Assembly: GCF_003970925.1 (NCBI RefSeq)
Contig: NZ_RWJF01000001.1
Span: 1,792,501 to 1,856,500, forward strand
Direction of reading: 5' to 3'
Length of the DNA stretch: 64,000 bases
Source of the DNA: Sphingomonas ginkgonis
GTDB lineage: Bacteria > Pseudomonadota > Alphaproteobacteria > Sphingomonadales > Sphingomonadaceae
Program-made: the position numbers and the translations under genes
The notes under the pieces: model-generated
Seen by the model: the letters and a program-made list of their open reading frames with translations, nothing else
Database searches by the model: none
Told to the model about the DNA's origin: nothing
In this document: positions 45,705 to 55,620 of the stretch, piece by piece
Layout: every line of letters starts with the position of its first letter
Numbering within the stretch: position 1 is the first letter of the stretch

Positions 45705-47131
45705 TGTTCGCTCCCATCCTCCCCGAGCTGCTCCTGGGCACCGGCGGCATCGTGCTGATGCTGGTCGCGGCTTTCTGGCGGCGCACTTCCTCCTTCTGCC
45801 ACGCGGCCGCAGTCGCTCTGCTGGTCGCCGCCTGCTTCGCGCTAATCGGCCCGGCCCAGACCAGTGGCCCGATCTACGGCGGCATCCTCGCGGCCGACAC
45901 GTTCTCGGCATTCGGCAAGCTGGTCATCTTCCTTTCCGCCGCGGTCGCCATCATCGCCGCGCACGGCTGGTTCGACCGCGACTTCGAGCATGGCGCCGAA
46001 TATCCGGTCCTGCTGCTCTTCTCCGCGGTCGGTATGGCGGTGATGGTCAGCGCGCGCGACCTCATCACCCTTTACGTCGGGCTCGAGCTGCAGAGTCTCG
46101 CGGCCTACGTCCTCGCCTCCTACCGCCGGACGGACGAGCGGTCCGCCGAGGCGGGGCTGAAGTATTTCGTACTCGGCGCGCTCGCGAGCGGCATCCTGCT
46201 GTACGGCATCTCGCTGCTCTACGGCTTTACCGGGACGACGGGCTTCACTGGCGTCGCCGCCGCCTTCGTGCGCGAGGGCACCACCTCGATCGGGCTGCTG
46301 TTTGGGTTGGTTTTCCTGCTCGCCGGTCTCGCCTTCAAGATCAGCGCGGTGCCGTTCCACATGTGGACGCCCGACGTCTACGAGGGCGCGCCGACGCCGG
46401 TCACCGCCTTCTTCGCCTCCGCGCCAAAGGTGGCCGCGCTGCTGCTCTCGACCCGGGTCTGCCTCGAGGCGCTCGCGCCGGCGACCGAGGCGTGGCGCCA
46501 GATCGTCATCTTCGCTTCGCTCGCGTCTATCTTCCTCGGCGCGATCGCGGCATTCGGGCAGACCAACGTCAAGCGATTGCTCGCCTACTCGTCAATCAAC
46601 AACGTCGGCTTCGTGCTGATCGGGCTCGCCGCGGGCGGCCGCGCCGGCGCTCAGTCGGTGCTGTTCTACGTCGCCGTCTATGTCGTCATGACGCTCGGCG
46701 CTTTCCTTTGCGTGCTCAAGCTGCGCGAGGAGGACGGAACGCCGTTCGAGAGCCTCTCGCGGCTCGCCGGCCTGTCGCAAACCCGGCCGGGCCTTGCGCT
46801 CGCGCTCGCCATCTTCATGTTCAGCCTGGCTGGCATCCCGCCGCTATTCGGTTTCTGGCCCAAGCTGATGGTGTTCCAGGCCGCGATCAACGCGGGGTTG
46901 GTGCCGCTGGCGGTGGCGGGCATCATCGGTACGGTGGTCGGCGCCTATTATTACATCAAAGTCGTCAAGATCATGTACTTCGACGAGGCGGCCGCGCCGC
47001 TCGGCCGCTTCCGTGCGCCGATCGAGAGCGCGCTGATCATGGTTGCGGCGGTGATCGTCTCGCCACTGGGCTACCTGCTGATCGGGCCGCTGGGGACGCT
47101 GACGGCCAACGCCGCGAGCGTGATCCGCTGA
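45704..47131 (+). CDS. nuoN: NADH-quinone oxidoreductase subunit N
   Basis: A 475-residue antiporter-like subunit. Conserved: LELQSLAAYVLASYRR, EAGLKYFVLGALASGILLYG, FHMWTPDVYEGAPTPVTAFF and NVKRLLAYSSINNVG. The ATG shares one base with the nuoM stop, and the stop overlaps the start of birA. It is the last complex I gene. Confidence 0.96.
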   Translation: MFAPILPELLLGTGGIVLMLVAAFWRRTSSFCHAAAVALLVAACFALIGPAQTSGPIYGGILAADTFSAFGKLVIFLSAAVAIIAAHGWFDRDFEHGAEYPVLLLFSAVGMAVMVSARDLITLYVGLELQSLAAYVLASYRRTDERSAEAGLKYFVLGALASGILLYGISLLYGFTGTTGFTGVAAAFVREGTTSIGLLFGLVFLLAGLAFKISAVPFHMWTPDVYEGAPTPVTAFFASAPKVAALLLSTRVCLEALAPATEAWRQIVIFASLASIFLGAIAAFGQTNVKRLLAYSSINNVGFVLIGLAAGGRAGAQSVLFYVAVYVVMTLGAFLCVLKLREEDGTPFESLSRLAGLSQTRPGLALALAIFMFSLAGIPPLFGFWPKLMVFQAAINAGLVPLAVAGIIGTVVGAYYYIKVVKIMYFDEAAAPLGRFRAPIESALIMVAAVIVSPLGYLLIGPLGTLTANAASVIR

Positions 47132-47823
47132 GCAGGATCCGCTTCGTCGAGCGGACCGGTTCGACCAACGCCGACCTGCTCGCCAACGCCGCCGCGCCTG
47201 ACGGCGAGTGGCTGGTCGCGCTCGAGCAGCAGGACGGGCGAGGCCGGCAGGGCCGCGAGTGGACCTCGCCGCCCGGCAATTTCTATGGCTCGACGCTGAT
47301 CGCTTTCGGGCCGAATGATCCGCCCGCACAGGCGCTCTCGCTTGCGGCCGGCATCGCGCTCATCCGCGCGGTCGAGGCGGCGGCGCCCGCCACCGGGCTG
47401 ATGCTCAAGTGGCCGAACGACCTTCTGCTCGGAGCGGGCAAGCTCGGCGGCATCCTGCTCGAGCGAAGCGGGGACCGGATTGTCGCGGGCTTCGGCGTCA
47501 ATCTCGCGGCCGCGCCAGACTTCGCCGATCGCCCAACCGCGGCGCTGTCCAGCGTGTCGCTGGTCAGCCCGGAGTCGTTTGCCCCGCTGCTTGCCGCCAG
47601 CATGGACCGGGCGATGAACCTGTGGCGGAGCGACCTGGAATCGCTCCGGTCGATGTGGCTGGAAAGCGCGCATCCGCTGGGAACCAGGCTGACCGTGCAC
47701 GGTGGCGACGGCGAACTTGTCGCCGGACGGTTCGAGGGGCTGGAACCCGACGGCGCTCTCCGGCTTCGGACCGATGATGGACAGCTTCGCACCCTCCACG
47801 CGGGAGACGTCAGCCTTGGCTGA
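47128..47823 (+). CDS. birA: biotin--[acetyl-CoA carboxylase] ligase, non-standard start
   Basis: A 231-residue biotin protein ligase lacking the DNA-binding helix-turn-helix of enteric BirA, as usual in alphaproteobacteria. FVERTGSTNADLLA, QQDGRGRQGREWTSPPGNFY and MLKWPNDLLLGAGKLGGIL are diagnostic. There is no ATG, GTG or TTG near the expected N terminus; the reading frame enters at CTG (47128-47130), which overlaps the nuoN stop as CTGA in place of ATGA or GTGA. CTG is therefore the most likely start. Confidence 0.9.
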   Translation: MSRIRFVERTGSTNADLLANAAAPDGEWLVALEQQDGRGRQGREWTSPPGNFYGSTLIAFGPNDPPAQALSLAAGIALIRAVEAAAPATGLMLKWPNDLLLGAGKLGGILLERSGDRIVAGFGVNLAAAPDFADRPTAALSSVSLVSPESFAPLLAASMDRAMNLWRSDLESLRSMWLESAHPLGTRLTVHGGDGELVAGRFEGLEPDGALRLRTDDGQLRTLHAGDVSLG

Positions 47824-48292
47824 GCGCCACCTGCGTCCGGTAACCCCGGACGACCTCGACCTGATCTCCGGCCACCGCCGCCGAATGTTCCTGGAAAATG
47901 GTCGGCCGCCGCGCGCGGTCGACGCGGCCGAGGGCCCGTTCCGCGAGTGGTTGCGCCGTCATCTCGCTGACGGCAGCTACTTCGGCTGGATCGTCGAGCA
48001 GGATGGCGCTTCGGTGGCCGGGTGCGGGATGATGGCGATCGAGTGGCCGCCGCATCCGATCCACCCTGACCAGGACCGGCGCGGCTACGTCCTCAACGTC
48101 TACGTCGAGCCGGGCCACCGCGGTGAGGGCCATGCCCGGGCTCTGATGGAGCGATGCTGCGGTGAGGCTCGCCGGCGCGGGCTGCGCTACGTCATCCTTC
48201 ATGCCACCGCGCAGGGCCGGCCGCTCTACGAAAAGCTCGGGTGGGAGGACACGGCGGAAATGGCGCTGGTCGTCCTGTCCGAGGAAGAATAG
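47816..48292 (+). CDS. GNAT family N-acetyltransferase
   Basis: A 158-residue acetyltransferase. The acetyl-CoA loop YVEPGHRGEGHARALMERCC-like stretch and the following HATAQGRPLYEKLGWEDTAEM are GNAT motifs. The TTG at 47816 has GGGAGA 9 nt upstream and overlaps birA by 8 nt; ATG codons at 47774/47777 would add about 13 residues. The substrate is unknown. It lies in the conserved birA-coaX interval. Confidence 0.82.
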   Translation: MAERHLRPVTPDDLDLISGHRRRMFLENGRPPRAVDAAEGPFREWLRRHLADGSYFGWIVEQDGASVAGCGMMAIEWPPHPIHPDQDRRGYVLNVYVEPGHRGEGHARALMERCCGEARRRGLRYVILHATAQGRPLYEKLGWEDTAEMALVVLSEEE

Positions 48293-48301
48293 AGCGAGCC
48301 G

Positions 48302-49087
48302 ATGCTTCTCGCGATCGACGCCGGCAACACCAACCTGGTCTTCGCACTGGTCGACCACGAGCGGCAGATCCGTGCCCGCTGGCGGATCGCGACCGACCCC
48401 CGGCGGACGGCGGACCAGTATGCGGTATGGCTCCACCAGCTGCTTGAGCTGGAGGGTTTCACCCGCGACGACGTTGACGCGGTGATCATCGGCACGGTGG
48501 TGCCGCGCGCGCTCCACAATCTGCAGGTCCTTTCGAGCAAATATTTCCACCGCGAGGCCTTGGTCGCGGGGCAGGGGAGCGCGGCGTGGCCGATCCGGCT
48601 AGATGTCGACGAGCCGGAGAATGTCGGTGCCGACCGCGCGCTCAACGTCATCGCCGCGCACGCCAAATATCCCGGCGATCTGGTCGTCATCGATTTCGGC
48701 ACCGCGACGACCCTGGAGGTCGTCGACTACAGCGGAGCCTACAAGGGCGGGATCATCGCGCCCGGGATCAATCTCAGCCTCGACGCACTCGTCGGGGCAG
48801 CAGCCAAGCTGCCGCGGATCGCGATTGAAGCCCCGGAGAGCCGCAGCGTCATCGGGCGCACGACCAACAGCCAGATGCTGTCCGGCATCTACTGGGGCTA
48901 TGTGGCGATGATTGAAGGACTGCTAGCGCGGGTGAAGGCGGAAATCGGCCGTCCCGTGACGGTGGTTGCGACCGGCGGCCTCGCCGTCCTGTTCAATCGG
49001 CATACCGATGCCTTCGACGCGCTCGAGCCCGATTTGACCATTCAGGGGCTGGCGCTCCTCCATCAGCAGGTGACTCAGAAAGCATGA
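48302..49087 (+). CDS. coaX: type III pantothenate kinase
   Basis: A 261-residue ASKHA-fold kinase for the first step of CoA synthesis. [15 protein letters not shown] (phosphate loop), [20 protein letters not shown] with [11 protein letters not shown], and the glycine-rich [15 protein letters not shown] are visible. It ends overlapping the RNase J start by 4 nt. Confidence 0.96.
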   Translation: MLLAIDAGNTNLVFALVDHERQIRARWRIATDPRRTADQYAVWLHQLLELEGFTRDDVDAVIIGTVVPRALHNLQVLSSKYFHREALVAGQGSAAWPIRLDVDEPENVGADRALNVIAAHAKYPGDLVVIDFGTATTLEVVDYSGAYKGGIIAPGINLSLDALVGAAAKLPRIAIEAPESRSVIGRTTNSQMLSGIYWGYVAMIEGLLARVKAEIGRPVTVVATGGLAVLFNRHTDAFDALEPDLTIQGLALLHQQVTQKA

Positions 49088-50721
49088 CCCCCGGCGACGA
49101 GCTTCTCTTCCTGGCGCTCGGCGGCTCGGGCGAGATTGGCATGAACGTCAATCTCTACGGCACGCAGGGCAAGTGGCTGATGGTCGACTGCGGCCTGACG
49201 TTCAGCGATCATGACTACCCCGGGATCGACCTTGTCCTACCCGACCTCGACTTCATTGAGCGGCGGCGGCGCGACCTGGTCGGCATTGTCCTGACGCATG
49301 GTCACGAGGACCATATTGGGGCGCTTCCCTACCTCGCCGCCGACCTCCAGGTGCCGCTCTACGCCTCGCCCTTCACGGCCGGGCTGATCGCCGGCAAGCT
49401 GGAGGAGGAGGGGCTGACCGGCACTGTTCCGCTCCGCATCGTCGAGCGTGGCGCGTCGGTCGATCTCGGACCGTTTAAGGTGCGCTGGGTTCCGCTCGCC
49501 CACTCCATTCCCGAGGCCAACGGCCTGCTGATCGAGACTACCCGGGGCAAGGTCTTCCACACAGGCGACTGGAAGATCGACCGAACGCCGGTGCTTGCCC
49601 AGCCGAGCACTCCCGAGGCGCTGACCAAGATCGGCGACGCGGGCGTGCTGGCGCTGGTGTGCGACTCGACCAACGTCTTCACCGAGACGGAGAGCGGCAG
49701 CGAATCGGACGTCTACCAAGGCCTCCTCGACAGCTGCCGGGACGCGCCGGGCCGCATGCTCGTGACGACCTTCGCCTCCAACGCCGCGCGGATGGAGACG
49801 ATCGGGCGGGTGGCGGTCGAGACGGGGCGCCAGGTTTGCGTGGCCGGCCGTTCGCTTGACCGCATCCTGAAGGTGGCGCGTGCGACTGGCTATCTGCGCG
49901 ACTTCCCCGAGCCGATTCGGTTCGACGAGGCGATGCGCCTGCCGCGACGCGAGGTGATGATCATCGCGACCGGTGGCCAGGGCGAGCCGCGCGCGGCGCT
50001 TGGCCGGATCGCCTTTGGCCAGCATGAACTCAAGCTCGGCGAGGGTGACACGGTCATCTTCTCGTCCAAGCAGATCCCCGGAAACGAGGTCGCGATCAGA
50101 CGGATCATGAACGCGCTCAGCGACCTGGGCGCACTGATCATCACGGATCGCCAGGCGCATGTTCACGTCTCGGGCCATCCGGGTCGGCCCGAGCTGCTCC
50201 AGATGTACCGCTGGATCCGGCCCGAAATCCTGCTGCCGGTTCATGGCGAGGACCGGCACATCGCCGAACAGGCGCGGCTCGGGGCGTCGGCGGGCATCCC
50301 GTACAATTTTCGACAGACCAACGGCGACCTGGTCCGCCTCGCCCCGGATGGCCCGGTCAAGATCGGCGAGGAGAGGGTCGGGCGCCTGGTGCTCGACGGC
50401 GACGTGATCCTATCCTCCGACGGCGCCACCATCAATCAGCGGCGCAAGATCGCCTTTTCCGGGCTGATCGCCGTATCGATCGTGCTTGACCGCCGTGGCG
50501 CGCTGGTCGGGGAGCCGCAAGTCCGTCCGGTCGGCGTGCCAGTGGAGGAGGACCGCGAGGACTTCATCCGTGACGCCGCCGGAAGCGCGGCCAAGGCGGT
50601 CGGCGCCGGGATCGACGAGGAAGCGCTGAAGGAGAATGTCCGGCTCGCCGTCCGCCGCTGCGCGACAGCCTGGACGGGAAAGAAGCCGGTGGTCGAGGTG
50701 CTGATCACCCGCCTGCCATGA
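49084..50721 (+). CDS. rnj: ribonuclease J
   Basis: A 545-residue metallo-beta-lactamase/beta-CASP nuclease with 5'-3' exo- and endonuclease activity on RNA. The metal motif [14 protein letters not shown], the later HTGDWKID, the CASP region ([32 protein letters not shown]) and PVHGEDRHI are present. ATGA overlaps at both ends tie it to coaX and the DUF1467 gene. Confidence 0.95.
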   Translation: MTPGDELLFLALGGSGEIGMNVNLYGTQGKWLMVDCGLTFSDHDYPGIDLVLPDLDFIERRRRDLVGIVLTHGHEDHIGALPYLAADLQVPLYASPFTAGLIAGKLEEEGLTGTVPLRIVERGASVDLGPFKVRWVPLAHSIPEANGLLIETTRGKVFHTGDWKIDRTPVLAQPSTPEALTKIGDAGVLALVCDSTNVFTETESGSESDVYQGLLDSCRDAPGRMLVTTFASNAARMETIGRVAVETGRQVCVAGRSLDRILKVARATGYLRDFPEPIRFDEAMRLPRREVMIIATGGQGEPRAALGRIAFGQHELKLGEGDTVIFSSKQIPGNEVAIRRIMNALSDLGALIITDRQAHVHVSGHPGRPELLQMYRWIRPEILLPVHGEDRHIAEQARLGASAGIPYNFRQTNGDLVRLAPDGPVKIGEERVGRLVLDGDVILSSDGATINQRRKIAFSGLIAVSIVLDRRGALVGEPQVRPVGVPVEEDREDFIRDAAGSAAKAVGAGIDEEALKENVRLAVRRCATAWTGKKPVVEVLITRLP

Positions 50722-50984
50722 AGTGGACGTCGATCAGCGCGATCTACTTCCTGTTCTGGACGTTCAGCGCCTTCGTCCTCCTGCCCTTCGGGGTGCGGAC
50801 GAGCGAGGAGGCGGGCGAGGAGCGGATCCCGGGCCAGGCCGACAGCGCGCCGCACCGGTTCGACCTATCGCGCCACCTGCTGCGCACGACGGTCGTCGCG
50901 ACTGCCCTGTTCGCACTCTATTATCTCAACTGGACGTTCGGCTGGATCGGCACCGACGCGTTCGACTTCTACCACCCGAACTGA
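50718..50984 (+). CDS. DUF1467 family membrane protein
   Basis: An 88-residue protein with two helices (about residues 7-24 and 56-75) and the short motif LLPFGVRTSEEAGEE between them. DUF1467 proteins follow RNase J in many alphaproteobacteria and have no known function. It is the last gene of the nuo-birA-coaX operon. Confidence 0.88.
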   Translation: MKWTSISAIYFLFWTFSAFVLLPFGVRTSEEAGEERIPGQADSAPHRFDLSRHLLRTTVVATALFALYYLNWTFGWIGTDAFDFYHPN

Positions 50985-51011
50985 TCGCTCGCGGCCAGCG
51001 CCGGGCGCAGG

Positions 51012-53306
51012 TCAGCGCTTCCGATCGACCAGTGGCGCCAGCGCTGCGTAGAGCCGGCCCATGTCGCTCGCCATCAGCGTCACCGCGATCGGACCACCAT
51101 CCCGCTCGGCATGGACCCGGCGGAGCATCGCCTCGAAGTCGTGGACGTAGCGGTTCACCGCAGCCTGGAACTCGCGATCGTTCTCGTAATGCTGCGGAAG
51201 TCCGCGCTGCTCGGCACCGCCGATGAGCCGCGCCGCGCGCCGCGTGAAGGCGCCGCGATCGCCCTTGAGGTAAGCCTGCCAGCTGCGCTCGTCGACTTCG
51301 TCCGAAAGGATCTTGCCGACATCGATCGAAGCCGAGTTCATCGAGTCGATCAGCATCGATACGCGGCGGGCGAAGGCCTCGCTATCGCCGGCTCGCTGCG
51401 CTTGCTGGTTGCGTTCGATATGCTCCTCGAGTGCGCTGGCGGTCTGGCCGATGGTAAGCATCTGGCGAGTCAGCCGCTCCGACGCCGTCCGCGCCGCCTC
51501 CACCGCGCGCACCGCCACGTCCTCGATCTCGCGAAGCTGGCTGGCGACGCTCTCGTCGACCGCCTTCTGCAGCGCGGCCCGGGTCGCGTCGGACATCCGC
51601 TCGGCGCTGTCGGGGATGACCGCAGCAATCGCCTCGCGGGCGCGCTCGGCTGCGTGCGCCGAGGCTTCCTTGACCTGCACCATCGCTTCGACCAGCGCGG
51701 GGGCCGTCTCGCCCTGCAGCCGCGCCGCTTCCGACTCGGCTGCCGACAAGGCATCACGCAGCGAGCCAAGGCGGGTTTCGGCCGAGCCGACGCCCTCGTC
51801 GACCGAGGCGAGCAGACCCGCCAGCCGGTCCTGCTGCGCCGCCATCGCGCGCTCCGCTGCCTCAAGCCGGGTCGCCGCCTCGTCGCTCGCCGCGCGCATC
51901 CATTCGATCTCCGGCTTGGCGCTGGCGACCGCGGTCCCGAGCCGCTGAGCGCCGCCCTCGGCCTCGCCGAGCGCCGCGCTGATCAGGTCGCGGACGTCGA
52001 CGGCGAGCCCGTCGACCAGGCCGCGCAGCGCGCCGGTGCGATTCGATAGCGCCTCGACCGAGCCGTCGCTGGCGGCCGCCTGCATGGTGAGATGCTCGAG
52101 CTCCGAGCGGAGCTGGCGGAGCGAGCCGCTGACCGCCTCGGCGCGGCGATCGCCCTGGTCGGCCATCACCGCGAAGCGTTGGTCGAGTTCGGCGATTGCG
52201 CGATCGGTGTCGGCGATGAGCGCGCGCGAGGCGCGATCCTGCTCGGCGAGCTGGCGGGTGATCCGGTCGAGCGAGGCGTTGGCGCCCTGCAGCCGCTGAC
52301 CGATCGTCTCGGCCGCCTCGATGCCCGCCCGCCCAAGCGCGGCGGAGGCCTGCTCGGTCAGCGCAGTGACCGCCTCGGCCTGCACGTGGATGCCGTGACG
52401 GACCTCATCGAGCGCATGCGCGGTGCGGTCGAGCAGCTGGTCGACGATCAGCGCGGCGGCCTCGCCGGTTTCGGTCACCCGCGCCGCGGCGCCAAGAGAG
52501 GCGCTCTCGATCTGGTTCAGCGTGCCGACCAGCCGGTGCGCGGCGCTGCCGACATGATGGTCCGCCTCGCGGGCGCGGTTGGTGATGGCCGACAGCGCGC
52601 TCTCGAGCGCCGCCGCCTGCTGCCCCGCTTCGTGCCCGGTGCCACGCAGGTTCTCGGCCATGGCGCGGGCAATCGCCTCGGCCCGGGGAAGATCGTCGAG
52701 TAGCACGCCGAGGTCGATCCGGGCGTTCTCCGCCGCGCGGTCGAGCGCGACGCCGTGCCGCGCGAGCGTCTCCGCACCCGAGCCCATTTCCCGCGTGATC
52801 CCGGCGAGCTTGTGGGTGGCTTCGTCGCCTAGCCGCATCAGCCGGTCGGCCATGGCGGTGAGCGCATGCTGTTCCTCGTCGATCCGCTGTCGAAGGACGC
52901 CGAGCAGGCCCTCGAGCGAACGGGCTTCCTGCCGCATGGTCACGACCGACTGGGTAAAGCGCTCCGCCTCGCGCCGGCGGGTCCGGCCGAATACCAGCCA
53001 GGCAAGACCGATCAGCGCGAGCGGGCCCGCGGCGATCGCCAGCCACTGGGCAACGGCGGGAAGGGCCAGCGCGGTCCCGCCCAGCGCCCGACCGGCGGCC
53101 CAGGCCGCAAAGCCGACCCACAGGAAGGCGAGCACGGCGAGCGCCCCGCCGAGCACCGCCCGGCCGCCCGCGCCGGTCTCGCGCTGTTCGCCATAGTCCG
53201 CCTGCACCGCTTGCGGGTCGAACCCCGCCCAGGGATCCACCGCCTCGTCCACGGGCGGCAGGGGCTCTTGCTCGGAGAGCGACGCTGACTGGCTGATCGG
53301 GTTCAT
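51012..53306 (-). CDS. large membrane-anchored coiled-coil protein
   Basis: A 764-residue protein. The N-terminal 45 residues are cytoplasmic; two hydrophobic helices follow (about 50-71 and 83-107), then about 530 residues of Ala-, Glu-, Arg-, Gln-rich coiled coil, and a C-terminal globular part (about 650-764). The architecture resembles polarity or scaffold proteins of Caulobacter such as TipN, but sequence identity was not established, so this is an inference. It lies alone between divergently and convergently placed neighbours. ATG at 53304-53306. Confidence 0.75.
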   Translation of the reverse strand: MNPISQSASLSEQEPLPPVDEAVDPWAGFDPQAVQADYGEQRETGAGGRAVLGGALAVLAFLWVGFAAWAAGRALGGTALALPAVAQWLAIAAGPLALIGLAWLVFGRTRRREAERFTQSVVTMRQEARSLEGLLGVLRQRIDEEQHALTAMADRLMRLGDEATHKLAGITREMGSGAETLARHGVALDRAAENARIDLGVLLDDLPRAEAIARAMAENLRGTGHEAGQQAAALESALSAITNRAREADHHVGSAAHRLVGTLNQIESASLGAAARVTETGEAAALIVDQLLDRTAHALDEVRHGIHVQAEAVTALTEQASAALGRAGIEAAETIGQRLQGANASLDRITRQLAEQDRASRALIADTDRAIAELDQRFAVMADQGDRRAEAVSGSLRQLRSELEHLTMQAAASDGSVEALSNRTGALRGLVDGLAVDVRDLISAALGEAEGGAQRLGTAVASAKPEIEWMRAASDEAATRLEAAERAMAAQQDRLAGLLASVDEGVGSAETRLGSLRDALSAAESEAARLQGETAPALVEAMVQVKEASAHAAERAREAIAAVIPDSAERMSDATRAALQKAVDESVASQLREIEDVAVRAVEAARTASERLTRQMLTIGQTASALEEHIERNQQAQRAGDSEAFARRVSMLIDSMNSASIDVGKILSDEVDERSWQAYLKGDRGAFTRRAARLIGGAEQRGLPQHYENDREFQAAVNRYVHDFEAMLRRVHAERDGGPIAVTLMASDMGRLYAALAPLVDRKR

Positions 53307-53377
53307 GACGGGCAGTTTACCATCTTTCCTTGGCGGCGAAAGCGCCTAGGTAGCGGGGCGAGGGGTGGGAGAGACGA

Positions 53378-54559
53378 ATGGCGCCGGGCGCCCTGATTGC
53401 TGCTTATCAGGAAGACGATCTGGGTGGATTGCGAGCTCTGCTTCCGCTCGCCGGCCGGACTCTGGTCGAATATCAGGCGCGCTGCGTCGCGGCTGCCGGC
53501 TGCACCCCGATCGTCCTGCTGGTCGAGCGCATTCCGGCCGAGTTGGCGGCGGCGGTGGAACGGCTGCGCGGGGAGGGGATCGCCGTCACCCCGGTGACCG
53601 ACGGCAACGAGGCCGCATCGCGTTTCGAGGCCGGTGCGCTGGTGCTCAATGTCGCCGACGGGCTCGCCCCCGACATCCGCCTGGTCGAACGGATCGCCGC
53701 CGCTGACAGCGCGGTGGTCGCGGTCGTCCCTGACGACGAGCTTCACGAACGATTCGAGCGGATCGATGGCGAGACCCGCTGGGCCGGCCTTTCACTGGTG
53801 ACCGGGCAAACCTTGGGCTCGACCGCATCGATGCTGGGCGACTGGGATCTGCAGTCGACGCTGCTTCGGCGCACCATCCAGGCCGGCGCGGCGCGCATCC
53901 CCGCCGGCGTGTCGGAGCCGCTGCTGGCCGAGCGGCCGGGCGATCTCGCCACTTTCCAGCGGCGCCTGCTGCTCGCCTCGCGCGGGGTCCGGCGGGACTG
54001 GACCAGCCGCTTCCTCCTGCCGATCGTCGAGGAGTTCGCGACCGAGAAGCTGATGGAGCGGTCGGTGCCGCCGGACTGGTTGCTGGCCGGCGCGGTGGGG
54101 CTGCTCGGCATCGCCGCGGTTTGCCTGTCGCGCGGCTGGCTGCTTGCCGCGGCCGTGCTGCTGCTCCTGTCGCTTCCGCTCGATCTTGTCGCGGAGCGAT
54201 TGGCGGTGCTTCGGCTGAAGCCGCTGCGGCGCAACCTCCTGACCCGGCGGCTGCTTTGGCCGCTGATCGGGATCGCGCTGCTGTTCGCCGGCTGGTGGGC
54301 GTCGCGCCACGGCAGCGGCTGGGGGGCGATGGCGACCGCGCTGACCGCTACCGGCTTCGCGGAGGCGCAGCGTGTCGAACGCGGGCTCGACGACCTGCCC
54401 GCCGACGGCTGGCTGTTCAGCCGCCGCAACGCCATCCTGCTGTCGCTGCCGCTGCTTGTCGCCCAGGCGCCGGCCACCCTGGTCAGCATGCTGGCGCTTT
54501 ATGCCGCCATCAGTTTCTTCTTCGTCCAGCACCTGCGCCACAGCATCATTCGCGATTGA
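53378..54559 (+). CDS. membrane protein with degenerate nucleotidyltransferase-like domain
   Basis: A 393-residue protein. The first 190 residues resemble a MobA/GlmU-like nucleotidyltransferase fold: ALLPLAGRTLVEYQARCVAAAG is like the PLAGKPLIEYQ segment, but the GGxGTRxG nucleotide loop is missing. The second half has about five hydrophobic helices with DLVAERLAVLRL, a weak echo of the CDP-alcohol phosphotransferase signature. This suggests a degraded relative of bifunctional inositol-1-phosphate cytidylyltransferase/DIPP synthase. Both reactions are probably lost or changed; the function is unknown. Confidence 0.6.
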   Translation: MAPGALIAAYQEDDLGGLRALLPLAGRTLVEYQARCVAAAGCTPIVLLVERIPAELAAAVERLRGEGIAVTPVTDGNEAASRFEAGALVLNVADGLAPDIRLVERIAAADSAVVAVVPDDELHERFERIDGETRWAGLSLVTGQTLGSTASMLGDWDLQSTLLRRTIQAGAARIPAGVSEPLLAERPGDLATFQRRLLLASRGVRRDWTSRFLLPIVEEFATEKLMERSVPPDWLLAGAVGLLGIAAVCLSRGWLLAAAVLLLLSLPLDLVAERLAVLRLKPLRRNLLTRRLLWPLIGIALLFAGWWASRHGSGWGAMATALTATGFAEAQRVERGLDDLPADGWLFSRRNAILLSLPLLVAQAPATLVSMLALYAAISFFFVQHLRHSIIRD

Positions 54560-54594
54560 CGCCGCGTTAATCCTGTTCCTCTAACAGGACCTGC

Positions 54595-55620
54595 ATGTTG
54601 CCAGAGGAATGGCCGATCGCTGCCGAGATGGCTGACCGCCCGGTCCACCCTGCGCGCCCCGCGCGGGAGCGCCGGCTTGCGGTCGTGCGCACCGATTTCT
54701 TCCTGCCGGAAGCCGAGCGGCTTACCGAGCAAGAGCGGGCGTTGATGACGGCAATGCTGCTCGGGCTGGTCGAAAGCCTGTCCGACGAGATTAGGGTCGA
54801 GCTGCCCGGCTCCGCACCGCCGGTCGGCGAGCCGGACGCGGCGCTCCTGTGCGCGCGGCTGGGCGAGACCGGGCTGCTGCAGCAGGACCGATTGGTCGCG
54901 CTGCTGCTGCGCCGGGCCGACGAGGCGCGGGTCGCCGATCAGCTTGTTTCCGGCGGTGCGACTCCGCGCTTCGTGCAAGGGCTGGTTAGTCACCACAACA
55001 GCATCGTGGCCGAGGCGGCGATGGGCCTGGTCCTCGCGCGCGGGCGGCGGCGCGACCGCTTCGGGCATGTCGGGGTGGATTTTGCGGACCTCGACGGCGA
55101 CACCGCCGTGCTGCTCGCCCATGCACTGGCGGCGGCTCTGGCCGTCGAGACCGAGCGGGGGGACGAGCCGTTCGCCCATGCCGCCGACGCGCTGCTCGGC
55201 CGACACGACGAAGGCCTGCGGCTGGAGGCCATAGAGGGACGGCTGATCGCCGCGCTTCAGGCTGGCGGCGAGCTCGACGACGCCTTGCTGCTGACGCTCG
55301 CGGACGAGGGCGAGCTTGGGCTGCTCACCGCAGCACTCGCCGAGCGAGCGGGGATCAGCGGTGACGAAGCATGGGAGAGGCTGAGCTGCCCCGGCAGTGG
55401 CCGGCTCGCCGAGCTGCTGCGGATCGCGGCAGTTACGCGGCCGGCGGCAGCCTCGTTGTTTGCCGGGATCGGCGCGGTCATCGGCCTTCAGGACCCGGCC
55501 GGAGAAATCGGCCGCTTCGACCAGATCAGTGGCGCGCAGGCCGAGGCTTGCCGCCGCGCGCTTCGTCTTAACCCCGCCTATCGTCGCGCCGCGGACCGGT
55601 TGCATGGCCAGCGCGGCTGA
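54595..55620 (+). CDS. DUF2336-like protein
   Basis: A 341-residue, mostly helical protein whose middle part (about residues 55-330) resembles DUF2336, with repeated Ala/Leu helices (VAEAAMGLVLARG, HAADALLG). DUF2336 proteins occur in alphaproteobacteria, sometimes near signalling genes. The start ATG has AGGAC 4 nt upstream. Its end overlaps the kinase-like gene by 17 nt, pointing to joint translation and function. Confidence 0.65.
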   Translation: MLPEEWPIAAEMADRPVHPARPARERRLAVVRTDFFLPEAERLTEQERALMTAMLLGLVESLSDEIRVELPGSAPPVGEPDAALLCARLGETGLLQQDRLVALLLRRADEARVADQLVSGGATPRFVQGLVSHHNSIVAEAAMGLVLARGRRRDRFGHVGVDFADLDGDTAVLLAHALAAALAVETERGDEPFAHAADALLGRHDEGLRLEAIEGRLIAALQAGGELDDALLLTLADEGELGLLTAALAERAGISGDEAWERLSCPGSGRLAELLRIAAVTRPAAASLFAGIGAVIGLQDPAGEIGRFDQISGAQAEACRRALRLNPAYRRAADRLHGQRG

